Origin: JBARRS01 sp049644345
Lineage (GTDB): Bacteria > Actinomycetota > Thermoleophilia > Gaiellales > Gaiellaceae
Assembly: GCA_049644345.1 (NCBI GenBank)
Contig: JBARRS010000222.1
Span: 1 to 18,512 of the forward strand
Length of the DNA: 18,512 nucleotides
Reading direction: 5' to 3'
Shown: positions 6,670-13,328 of the stretch, piece after piece
Layout of the letters: each line of letters starts with the position of its first letter
Position numbering within the stretch: the first letter of the stretch is position 1
Translations under genes and position numbers: made by a program
Notes under the pieces: generated by a model
What the model was told of the DNA's origin: nothing
The model's database searches: none
Seen by the model: the letters and a program-made list of their open reading frames with translations, nothing else

Positions 6670-7950
6670 CTACGCGGCTTGGTCGAGCGGTTCCTCGAGC
6701 GTGCCCGGGTCACGCCGCCGATCGGCGCCTCCATGCATGAGGGCCGGGACGGCGAGCGCGGCGGCCAGGGCCGAGAGCGCGCCGGCGAACGCGAACGCGG
6801 CCGGCGTCCCGCTGCGTGCGGTCATCCAGCCCGCGAGCAGGCCGCCGAGGGCGCCGAAACCGTTGAAGGCGAAGTAGTAGAGCCCGACGATCCGGCCGCG
6901 CAGATGGTCCGGCGCCTCGAGCTGCAGCATCGAATTGGCGTTCGAGGTCCAGATCGTGAAGCACAGGCCCGTCGCGAAGAGCAGCAGCCCAGCGGCGACG
7001 AGGGTGCGCTCCGGCGCGAGTACGAGCTGCCCGACGCCGTAGCCGCCGGTCGCGACGAGGAGCCAGCGCATGCTCGCCTTTCCCGAGACGGCGGTGACGA
7101 GCGCGCCGACGAGCGCGCCCCCGCCGAAGGCGGCCGAGAGGATGCCGAACGTCTCGGGCCCGCTGTGCAGCGTCCGCCTGGCGAGCACCGGCAGGAGGAC
7201 GTTGAAGTTGAAGCAGAAGGTGCTGACGACCAGCACGAGCAGAAGCACGACGAGCGCTCGCTGCCGGCTGCGCACGTACGCGAGGCCTTCGCGCATCCCG
7301 CGCAGCAGGCGCGGCGGCTCGCGCAGCTCGAGCGGGTAGAAGTCGCCCGGCCGCATCATCAGCAGCCCGGCAAGGACGGCGAGGTAGCTGGCCGAGTTGA
7401 TCGCGAAGCAGGCGCCGACGCCGGCTGTGGCGATCAAGACGCCGCCGAGGGCGGGGCCGAAGATGCGAGCGGCGTTGAAGATGCTCGAGTTCAGCGCGAT
7501 CGCGTTGGGGAGCTCGCCGGGGCCGACCATGCGGTAGGTGAGCGCCTGGCGTGAGGGCGCGTCGAGCACGGTCACCGTGCCCATCAGCGCCGCGATCACA
7601 TAGACGTGCCAGGGCGCGGCGACGCCGAGGTAGACGATGGCGGCGAGCACTCCGCCGAGCACCATGTTCGCCGCCTGGGTCGCGATCACCGTCCGGCGAG
7701 CATCGAGCCGGTCGACGAGAACTCCGAAAGGGAGCCCGAAGAGGGTGAACGGCAGAAACTGCGCGACCGCGAGGATGCCGACCGCGACCGGCGAGCGCGT
7801 CAGCATCAGCACGAGCCACGCCTGCGCGACGCGGTGCATCCACGTTCCGGTCAGGGACACAACCTGGCCCGCGAAGAAGAGCCGATAGTTGCGGTACTTG
7901 CGGAGGCTGACGAACGCTCGGCGGTTGAGACTGAGGACGAGCGCGGTCAC
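6670..7950 (-). CDS. MFS exporter, DHA3/MFS_3 (EntS-like) family
   Basis: A 426-residue integral membrane transporter with about 12 helices. The N-terminus is typical of the MFS_3 group: SLRKYRNYRLFFAGQ, then SLTGTWM and VAQAWLVLMLTRSPVAVG (~15-58). Motif A-like GVLVDRLDARR is at 76-86. DAPSRQAL and NAIALNSSIFNAARIFGPALGG (~131-176, segments quoted separately) are characteristic of this subgroup. It is probably a proton-driven exporter of small hydrophobic compounds or siderophores; the substrate is unknown. The GTG start overlaps the marR stop as GTGA, so the two form one operon and the pump is likely controlled by the regulator. The C-terminal tail is charged and cytoplasmic. A hairpin follows at 6624-6642. 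Confidence 0.92.
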   Translation of the reverse strand: MTALVLSLNRRAFVSLRKYRNYRLFFAGQVVSLTGTWMHRVAQAWLVLMLTRSPVAVGILAVAQFLPFTLFGLPFGVLVDRLDARRTVIATQAANMVLGGVLAAIVYLGVAAPWHVYVIAALMGTVTVLDAPSRQALTYRMVGPGELPNAIALNSSIFNAARIFGPALGGVLIATAGVGACFAINSASYLAVLAGLLMMRPGDFYPLELREPPRLLRGMREGLAYVRSRQRALVVLLLVLVVSTFCFNFNVLLPVLARRTLHSGPETFGILSAAFGGGALVGALVTAVSGKASMRWLLVATGGYGVGQLVLAPERTLVAAGLLLFATGLCFTIWTSNANSMLQLEAPDHLRGRIVGLYYFAFNGFGALGGLLAGWMTARSGTPAAFAFAGALSALAAALAVPALMHGGADRRRDPGTLEEPLDQAA

Positions 7951-8387
7951 TCGTCGATCAGATTCTCGAGCGGGACGAGTGCCGCGTCGAGCGCGTCGAG
8001 CTGCTCAGGCGTCAGCTGCCGCAGCCGAGCGGCGAGCCACGCCGTCCTTCGCGACTTGACGGAGCGGAGGACGCGCTCGCCCGCCTCCGTCAGGGACAGT
8101 CCCACGCGCCGGCGGTCGTCCCCGCTCTGCGAGCGCCGCACGAAGCCAGCGCTCTCGAGCCGGTCGACGTAACCGGACATCGCCGGCGCGGACATGCGCT
8201 CTTGCGCCGCCAGCTCGCGGACCCCAATCCCCTGCGCCTTCTTGATCGCGTAGAGGAGGGAGGCCTGGCCGCCCGTGATCCCGAGCGCGTGGCTCTCGCG
8301 CCGCAGGTCGCGGCTCAGCTTCAGCAGCGCCGGCCGGAGACGGTTTGCGAGCGCGACAGGGTCTGTTGCGAGAGCGGACGAAGACAC
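7947..8387 (-). CDS. MarR-family transcriptional regulator
   Basis: A 146-residue winged-helix regulator, expected to act as a dimeric repressor that releases DNA on binding a phenolic or drug-like ligand. The winged HTH core is at ~55-100: VRELAAQERMSAPAMSGYV, DRLESAGFVRR and the wing DDRRRVGLSLT with the conserved DRR. Flanking helices (~10-45 and ~105-145) form the dimer interface. GTG at 8387 is the start; a perfect 10-bp inverted repeat begins 2 nt upstream of it, so autorepression is likely. It is co-transcribed with the downstream MFS gene (GTGA overlap). That arrangement matches known MarR-controlled efflux operons. Confidence 0.93.
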   Translation of the reverse strand: MSSSALATDPVALANRLRPALLKLSRDLRRESHALGITGGQASLLYAIKKAQGIGVRELAAQERMSAPAMSGYVDRLESAGFVRRSQSGDDRRRVGLSLTEAGERVLRSVKSRRTAWLAARLRQLTPEQLDALDAALVPLENLIDE

Positions 8388-8389
8388 GA

Positions 8390-8412
8390 GTTCGTTAACT
8401 ATGTTAACGAAC
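8390..8412. promoter_or_regulatory. MarR operator: perfect 10-bp inverted repeat
   Basis: GTTCGTTAAC (8390-8399) and GTTAACGAAC (8403-8412) are exact inverted copies around TAT. The site is AT-rich against a GC-rich background and ends 2 bp before the marR start codon. It contains possible -10 hexamers (minus-strand TAACAT or TAGTTA). The size and position fit a MarR dimer site for autoregulation. Confidence 0.75.
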
Positions 8413-8432
8413 GCTGACGACTTCTCGCAAGA

Positions 8433-9002
8433 TCAGCCGAGCTCTTCCTCGACGATGTCGACCGAGACGATCGCCTCGGGCTTGATGAACCGGCCGCCGT
8501 ACAACGGCCAGTCGCCGTCCCGGGGTTGGCTGAGCTCGGTGACGATCTGACGTCCGCGCGCCTGTGCCGCGGCCTCGTCCCCGGCCGCGTCGACCTCGAC
8601 GTAATCGCCGTCGATCAGGTGAATCGCGACATGGAACCGCTTGCTCGCCGTCGCGGCGGGCGGAAGCTCTGGCGCGGGCTGGGGCTCGGGCTCAGGCTCG
8701 GGTGCGGGGGCCTCAACCTCGGTCGCGGGGGCCGGAAGCGAGTCGCCGAAGAGGACCTCGAGGTCGCGCCGGCTGAGCCACCCGCGCTCGAGCACGATCT
8801 CGAGCACCGAGCGACCCGACTCGAAGCGCTCGCGGTTCGCCTCGGCGAGCTGCGCAACGGTGAGCAGCCCGAGCCGGACGAGCTGAGCCTCGACCGGCGG
8901 CCCTGGCTGCGGCTCCGCAGCGGACTGTGCGGGCTCGGCGGCCGGCTCGACCGTCCCTGTCTGCAACGGCGTGCCCTCCGCAGGCGGCACCGCTGAAGCC
9001 AT
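8433..9002 (-). CDS. Orphan protein with GspE-N-like domain and a conserved C-terminal domain
   Basis: A protein of unknown function, 189 residues from the ATG at 9002. A short Pro/Ala/Glu-rich N-terminus leads to a helical domain (LVRLGLLTVAQLAEANRER, then VLEIVLERGWLSRRDLEVLF; ~41-85) that looks like the N-terminal domain of GspE/PilB secretion ATPases. A linker of repeated PE/PA pairs (~92-115) follows, then a compact alpha/beta C-terminal domain (FHVAIHLIDGDYVEV and LYGGRFIKPEAIVSVDIVE). No ATPase domain or pilus genes are present. The 9002 start has AGGAG 8 nt upstream. An in-frame ATG at 9086 would add 28 Pro/Gly/Ser-rich residues without a visible ribosome site. A protein-protein interaction role is a guess. 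Confidence 0.7.
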   Translation of the reverse strand: MASAVPPAEGTPLQTGTVEPAAEPAQSAAEPQPGPPVEAQLVRLGLLTVAQLAEANRERFESGRSVLEIVLERGWLSRRDLEVLFGDSLPAPATEVEAPAPEPEPEPQPAPELPPAATASKRFHVAIHLIDGDYVEVDAAGDEAAAQARGRQIVTELSQPRDGDWPLYGGRFIKPEAIVSVDIVEEELG

Positions 9003-9159
9003 CGGCCCCGCTCCTGACTGGGGGCTGGTCGGTGGCCCGTTCAAGAGGCCGAGTGAGGGCTGATCTGAGGACGTGGGCAAGTTCATGGGCCGCAGTTGAT
9101 TTCCGCTGTGAGAGAACTTCTGGACCCCTTATCGACACCCGTTTCGGGGATTTCTCTCC

Positions 9160-9177
9160 CCCTTCCGGAGGGTTTTT
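9160..9177 (+). terminator. Short GC hairpin followed by five T residues
   Basis: CCCT (9160-9163) and AGGG (9169-9172) flank TCCGG and are followed by TTTTT. The form is that of an intrinsic terminator on the plus strand, but the stem is only 4 bp and no plus-strand gene lies upstream. It may be chance or an insulator against antisense read-through. Confidence 0.25.
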
Positions 9178-9201
9178 GCGGCACGAGGGCGCACCGGCAG
9201 C

Positions 9202-9230
9202 TTTACAAGAGTTCTTTCGAAAGATAGCTT
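9202..9230 (+). promoter_or_regulatory. Promoter of the arsR-like gene with operator palindrome in the spacer
   Basis: A -35 box TTTACA (9202-9207) and a -10 box TAGCTT (9225-9230) are exactly 17 bp apart. The palindrome TCTTTCGAAAGA (9213-9224) fills most of the spacer, with outer AAG (9207-9209) and CTT (9228-9230) also matching. The ATG is 10 nt past the -10 box with no Shine-Dalgarno. Binding there would block RNA polymerase, so autoregulation is inferred. Confidence 0.65.
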
Positions 9231-9240
9231 TTGATCCGCG

Positions 9241-9810
9241 ATGCGCGATCGAGTGGAGCTCACCGATCCGCGGGCGCTTCGGGCGGTGGCGCACCCGATC
9301 CGGCTCTCGCTGCTCGGCCTGCTCCGGAGGGAAGGCCCGCTGACGGCCACGCAAGCGGCGGAAGCGATCGGGGAGAGTCCCGCAAGCTGCTCGTTCCACC
9401 TGCGGCAACTCGCCAAGTACGGCCTCGTCGAGGAGGCGGGCGGTGGGCGTGGCCGCGAGCGACCTTGGCGGGCGACGGCGATGTCCACGACCTGGCCCGG
9501 CGCCGCCCGGAGCCCCGAGCTGGCGGCCGCCACGGAGCTGCTCACGACGGTGATCGCGGAACGCTATTTCGAGCACGTCATGACCTGGCTCGAATCGCGG
9601 CGTGACGAGCCGCAGGCCTGGCAGGAGTCGGAGCTGCTCGGTGACACGGCGCTTTATCTGACGGCGGCCGAGCTGGCCGAGCTCGACCGCGCGGTGCAAG
9701 AGCTCGTCGAGCCATATCTCGACCGAACTGCGAAGCGGCAGCTTCGTCCCGACGACGCGCGGCTCGTAATGTTCATCGCGCTCGGTTTCCCGCTTCCCGA
9801 CGCCCGGTGA
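9241..9810 (+). CDS. ArsR-like helix-turn-helix transcriptional regulator
   Basis: A 189-residue regulator. The N-terminal winged HTH (~8-80) shows the ArsR pattern ALRAVAHPIRLSLLGLL, then TATQAAEAIGESPASCSFHLRQLAKYGLV and a basic wing (GGGRGRERPW). No metal-binding CxC motif is visible in the recognition helix, only Cys50, so it is probably not a classical metal sensor. Residues ~85-189 form a helical C-terminal domain that may bind a ligand. The promoter has a palindrome between its -35 and -10 boxes, consistent with self-repression. The stop overlaps the downstream MFS start as GTGA, so it most likely controls that exporter. The ATG at 9241 appears leaderless or nearly so. Confidence 0.88.
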   Translation: MRDRVELTDPRALRAVAHPIRLSLLGLLRREGPLTATQAAEAIGESPASCSFHLRQLAKYGLVEEAGGGRGRERPWRATAMSTTWPGAARSPELAAATELLTTVIAERYFEHVMTWLESRRDEPQAWQESELLGDTALYLTAAELAELDRAVQELVEPYLDRTAKRQLRPDDARLVMFIALGFPLPDAR

Positions 9811-11054
9811 CCGTGCGGGCGATCCCGCCCCTCCTGCGGGAGAACCGCGAGTTCCGTCGCTTCTGGACTGGGCAGACGGTCTCGCTCTTCGGCGACCAGG
9901 TGACGCTGATCGCCCTCCCGCTCACTGCGGTGCTCGTGCTGCACGCCCACGCGGCGCAGATGGGGTACCTGATCGCTGCCGAGCTCGGGCCCAACCTGCT
10001 CTTCTCGCTGCACGCCGGAGCGTGGATCGACCGACGCGGCCGGCGGCGTCGCACGATGATCGCGACCGACCTGGGGCGGGCCGCGCTCCTGGCGACGATT
10101 CCGATCGCTTACGCCTTCGACGCGCTGACGATCGGGCAGCTCTACGTGGTCGCGTTCCTCGCCGGCACGCTGACGGTCTTCTTCTTCGTCTCTTACAGCT
10201 CGCTGTTCGTCTCGCTCGTGCCGCGGGAGCGCTACATCGAGGCGAACTCGCTGATCTACGGCAGCCGCGCCTTCTCGTTCGTGGCGGGGCCGAGTGTCGG
10301 CGGCTTCCTCGTCCAGCTCTTCCGTGCGCCGGCGGCGCTCGTGGTCGACTCCGTCTCCTTCCTCGTCTCGGCGCTTTGTCTCCGGACGATCTCGCCGATC
10401 GAGCCTGCGACGGAGGAAGCCGCGCGGGGGCATCTCGTCGCCGGGGCGCGCTTCATCGTGCGGACGCCGATCATGAGGGCGTCGCTGCTCGCGACGGCCA
10501 CGATCAACTTCTTCAACTTCGTCTTCTTCGCGCTCTTCATCCTCTACGCGACCCGCTCGCTCCACGTGCGACCGGGGACGCTCGGGCTCGTGCTCGGCGC
10601 CGGGGCGGTCGGCGGCCTCTTCGGCTCGACGCTCACCGGGCGGATCGGCCGGAGGATCGGCGTCGGTCCCACGTATATGCTCGGCTGCCTGCTCTTCCCT
10701 GTGCCGCTCGTCCTCGTCCCCGCGGCAGGCGGCCCGAAGCCGCTGGTGCTCGCGTTCCTCTTCCTCGCGGAGTTCGGCTCCGGCTTCGGCGTGATGATCC
10801 TCGACATCAGTGCGGGCTCGATCTTCGCGGCCGTGATCCCGGACCGGCTTCGCGCACGGGTCTCGGGCGCCTACATGTGGGTCAACTACGGCATCCGGCC
10901 GATCGGGTCGCTCGTGGGCGGAGCGCTCGGAAGCACGATCGGGCTGCGGCCGACGCTGTGGATCGCGACGCTCGGCGGCATCCTCGGTTTCCTCTGGCTC
11001 CTGCCGTCGCCGATGCCGGGGCTCCGCGAGCTGCCGGAAGCCGCAGAGGCTTGA
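9807..11054 (+). CDS. MFS exporter, DHA3/MFS_3-like family
   Basis: A 415-residue transporter with about 12 membrane helices, probably a proton-driven efflux pump. The opening LLRENREFRRFWTGQTVSLF resembles MFS_3 exporters. Motif A-like GAWIDRRGRRRRTM is at ~71-84, and IYGSRAFSFVAGPSVGGFL (~149-167) corresponds to the helix-5 antiporter region. VIPDRLRARVSGAYMWVNYG (~337-356) is a conserved loop of this group. The GTG start overlaps the arsR-like stop by 4 nt, implying translational coupling and control by that regulator. It is related to, but clearly diverged from, the MFS gene at 6670-7950. The stop is separated by one base from the stop of the convergent marR gene. The substrate cannot be inferred. 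Confidence 0.92.
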   Translation: MTVRAIPPLLRENREFRRFWTGQTVSLFGDQVTLIALPLTAVLVLHAHAAQMGYLIAAELGPNLLFSLHAGAWIDRRGRRRRTMIATDLGRAALLATIPIAYAFDALTIGQLYVVAFLAGTLTVFFFVSYSSLFVSLVPRERYIEANSLIYGSRAFSFVAGPSVGGFLVQLFRAPAALVVDSVSFLVSALCLRTISPIEPATEEAARGHLVAGARFIVRTPIMRASLLATATINFFNFVFFALFILYATRSLHVRPGTLGLVLGAGAVGGLFGSTLTGRIGRRIGVGPTYMLGCLLFPVPLVLVPAAGGPKPLVLAFLFLAEFGSGFGVMILDISAGSIFAAVIPDRLRARVSGAYMWVNYGIRPIGSLVGGALGSTIGLRPTLWIATLGGILGFLWLLPSPMPGLRELPEAAEA

Positions 11055-11055
11055 T

Positions 11056-11508
11056 TCAGGTGTTGCCCGCGCGGACGAGCTCGACGGCGCGGTGGAGGAT
11101 GTCGCGCAGCGCGCGCTGATCGGCGGGTGCGAGTGCAGCGATCGCCGCGGGCGGCTCGGCCATGATCTCGACCACACGCCCGCGCAGCCCGACACCTTCT
11201 CGCGTAAGCGCGAGCATCTTCACGCGGCGGTCGCCCTCGCCGGCGCGGCGCTCGACGAGGCCGCGTGCCTCGAGCCGGTCGGCGATGCCCGTGACGTTGG
11301 AGGCGTCGCAGAACAGGCGGTCGGCGAGCATGCTCATCGGCTGGGGACGATCGGGATCGAGCAGCCGGAGGGCGTGGGCCTGTGAGAAGGTCAGGCCGAG
11401 GCCGGTCAGTGCTTCGCCCACCCGTACGCGGTGCTCCATTCCGAGCTCGAAGAAGAGCTTCTGCGCCTCGCGGGCGACACCGCTCACCGGCTTGATTGTC
11501 GTGGTCAT
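11056..11508 (-). CDS. MarR-family transcriptional regulator
   Basis: A 150-residue winged-helix regulator. The HTH core spans ~40-100: LTFSQAHALRLL, then MSMLADRLFCDASNVTGIADRLEARGLV (quoted in part) and the wing GEGDRRVKMLALT with the DRR signature. Flanking helices supply dimerisation. It is divergent from the DrrA-like ABC exporter operon with 63 bp between start codons, and the two promoters overlap around a palindrome, so it probably represses both itself and the exporter. The ATG at 11508 has TATCAT 6 nt upstream and no Shine-Dalgarno, suggesting a leaderless transcript. Cys67 in the recognition region could be a redox switch, but that is speculation. Confidence 0.93.
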   Translation of the reverse strand: MTTTIKPVSGVAREAQKLFFELGMEHRVRVGEALTGLGLTFSQAHALRLLDPDRPQPMSMLADRLFCDASNVTGIADRLEARGLVERRAGEGDRRVKMLALTREGVGLRGRVVEIMAEPPAAIAALAPADQRALRDILHRAVELVRAGNT

Positions 11509-11514
11509 GCCTCG

Positions 11515-11565
11515 ATGATACTTGATGACCTACATACTTGACAAGGTCAACTGTTTAGGTAGTCT
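11515..11565. promoter_or_regulatory. Overlapping divergent promoters and operator for marR and the ABC exporter
   Basis: Plus strand: -35 TTGACA (11538-11543), 16 bp, -10 TAGTCT (11560-11565), then 6 nt to the ATG at 11572. Minus strand: -35 TTGTCA (plus 11539-11544), 18 bp, -10 TATCAT (plus 11515-11520), then 6 nt to the ATG at 11508. The two -35 boxes overlap almost fully inside the inverted repeat TTGAC-AAG-GTCAA (11538-11550). A second pair, TGACCT (11526-11531) and AGGTCA (11544-11549), shares the right arm. One bound MarR dimer could shut both promoters. Confidence 0.75.
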
Positions 11566-11571
11566 GCCGCC

Positions 11572-12558
11572 ATGCATGCGATCGAGGCAGAAGCACTCGT
11601 AAGGGAGTTCAAGAACGGGCCGCGGGCCGTCGACCGGATCGACCTCGGGGTCCACTCCGGCGAGATTTACGGCTTCCTCGGCCCCAACGGGGCGGGCAAG
11701 TCGACCACGGTGCACATGTTGACCACGCTCCTTCCGCCGACGGCCGGGACCGCTCGTGTCGCCGGTTACGACGTCGTCCACGAGGGCCCGCAGGTCCGGA
11801 TGCGGATCGGAGCCGCGCTCCAGGAGGCGGCGCTCGATCCGCTGCTGACCGGGCGCGAGCATCTCCGCCTGCAGGCCTCGCTCCAAGCGCTGCCGCGCGA
11901 CACGCGTCGCGCCCGCGCGGACGAGCTGCTCGCGCGGGTCGGGCTCACAGAGGCCGCCGACCGCAAGGTGGGCGGCTACTCGGGCGGGATGAAGCGGCGG
12001 CTCGATCTCGCGATGGCGCTCGTGCACCGCCCTCCCGTCCTCTTCCTCGACGAGCCGACGACCGGCCTAGACATCCAGAGCCGGACCGCGCTGTGGGAGG
12101 AGGTCGGCCGCCTCGCGCGGGAGGACGGAGTCACCGTCTTCCTCACGACCCAGTACCTCGAGGAGGCGGACGTGCTCGCCGACCGGGTCGGAATCATCGA
12201 CCACGGCCGCATCGTCGCCGAGGGCACACCGGCGGCACTGAAGGCGCAGGTCGGCCGCCCGACCGTCGAGGCGATTCCCGACGATCCAGCCGAGCGCGAG
12301 CGCCTCGCTTCGGTCCTCGCCGGTTTCGGGGAGCCCGTTCCCTCCCCGAAAGGCGTCGCCGTGCGGCTTCGGTCAGGAGACGACGACCTCGCCGAGGTCG
12401 TGCGCGCGCTCGATGCCGAGGGGCTCAAGGTGGAGCACCTCCAGCTGCACCAGCCCTCGCTCGACGACGTCTTCCTTGCGAAGACCGGCCGCTCGCTCGA
12501 AGGGGAGGCCCCGGACGAGGAGCAGCTCGCCCGCGGGCTGGCGATGGAGCCCGCCTGA
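11572..12558 (+). CDS. ABC transporter ATPase, daunorubicin-resistance (DrrA-like) family
   Basis: A 328-residue cytoplasmic ATPase that powers the two permeases encoded next to it. Walker A GPNGAGKS (37-44), Q-loop Gln84, signature YSGGM (136-140), Walker B VLFLDE (156-161) and D-loop GLD are all present. The switch position reads TTQYLEEAD (192-200), with Gln replacing the usual His; this and the C-terminal PSLDDVFLAKTGR (~295-307) mark the DrrA subfamily of drug and glycolipid exporters. The last ~20 residues are acidic and extra. The ATG has no Shine-Dalgarno; the -10 box lies 6 nt upstream. The TGA stop overlaps the first permease as CTGA. Likely control is by the divergent MarR protein. 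Confidence 0.95.
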   Translation: MHAIEAEALVREFKNGPRAVDRIDLGVHSGEIYGFLGPNGAGKSTTVHMLTTLLPPTAGTARVAGYDVVHEGPQVRMRIGAALQEAALDPLLTGREHLRLQASLQALPRDTRRARADELLARVGLTEAADRKVGGYSGGMKRRLDLAMALVHRPPVLFLDEPTTGLDIQSRTALWEEVGRLAREDGVTVFLTTQYLEEADVLADRVGIIDHGRIVAEGTPAALKAQVGRPTVEAIPDDPAERERLASVLAGFGEPVPSPKGVAVRLRSGDDDLAEVVRALDAEGLKVEHLQLHQPSLDDVFLAKTGRSLEGEAPDEEQLARGLAMEPA

Positions 12559-13328
12559 ACGCGTTCGCCGATCAGGTCTACCTGCTCGCGCGCCGGTCGG
12601 TCGTGCGCACCGTCCGCCAGCCTGCGAACGTCATCTTCCCGCTCGTCTTCCCGATGTTGCTCTTGGCCGTCAACTCGGGTGGGCTGAAGGCGGAGACACG
12701 CCTGCCAGGCTTTCCGACCAATTCGTTCGTGGCATTCGCGCTCGCGGTCCCGTTCATCCAGGGCGCGCTGTTCGCGACGATGAACGCCGGTACCGACCTC
12801 GCACGCGACATCCAGACCGGCTTCCTGAACCGCCTCTCGCTGACGCCGATGCGGGGCATCGCGCTGCTCGCCGGCCAGCTCGGGGGTGTCGTGACCATGG
12901 GCGTGATCCAGGCGGCGGTCTACCTCTCCGTCGGTCTCGCGGTCGGTGTCAGGCCTGCCTCGGGAGCGCTCGGGGTGCTCGTCCTGTTCGGCTTTGCCGT
13001 CCTCGTCTCGCTCGGTTTCGGCGCGCTCGGAGCGTTCGCCGCGCTCAGGACCGGCTCCGGCGAGGCGGTCCAGAGCATCTTCCCTGCCTTCTTCGTCTTC
13101 CTGTTCATCTCATCGATGAACATTCCGCGGAACCTGATCGCCGTCAGCTGGTTCCGCGACGTTGCGACCGCCAATCCGGTCTCGTATCTGATCGAGTGCG
13201 TGCGTAGCCTGATCATCACCGGCTGGGACGGCCAGGCGCTCGGGCTCGGCTTCGGGATCGCGGGGGCGATCACGGTGATCGCCTTGGCGCTTTCCTCGTG
13301 GTCGCTCAGGGTCAGGATGGCTCGATGA
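12555..13328 (+). CDS. ABC-2 type permease (DrrB-like), first of two; CTG start likely
   Basis: A 257-residue integral membrane subunit with about six helices (~26-43, 59-77, 104-130, 139-165, 174-190, 229-249). The motif DLARDIQTGFLNRLSLTPM (~81-99) is the coupling region typical of ABC-2 exporters, and ATANPVSYLIECVRSLI (~204-220) is also conserved in the group. The coding frame runs further upstream, but that part is only the off-frame of the ATPase gene. No ATG, GTG or TTG lies near the expected N-terminus. The CTG at 12555 forms CTGA with the ATPase stop and gives the normal amphipathic leader QVYLLARRSVVRTVRQP. The GTG at 12603 would delete that leader, so CTG is preferred. The next permease follows with an ATGA overlap. 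Confidence 0.85.
   Translation: MNAFADQVYLLARRSVVRTVRQPANVIFPLVFPMLLLAVNSGGLKAETRLPGFPTNSFVAFALAVPFIQGALFATMNAGTDLARDIQTGFLNRLSLTPMRGIALLAGQLGGVVTMGVIQAAVYLSVGLAVGVRPASGALGVLVLFGFAVLVSLGFGALGAFAALRTGSGEAVQSIFPAFFVFLFISSMNIPRNLIAVSWFRDVATANPVSYLIECVRSLIITGWDGQALGLGFGIAGAITVIALALSSWSLRVRMAR

Noticed and set aside
9108..9227. 36-codon plus-strand frame from GTG 9108 in front of the arsR-like gene
   Set aside because: No Shine-Dalgarno, and the frame runs across the hairpins, the -35 box and the operator. A leader peptide cannot be excluded but has no support.
12093..12554. N-terminal extension of the first ABC-2 permease to an ATG at 12093
   Set aside because: The extra ~154 residues are Arg/Gly/Pro-rich shadow of the ATPase gene; real permease sequence begins at about 12555.
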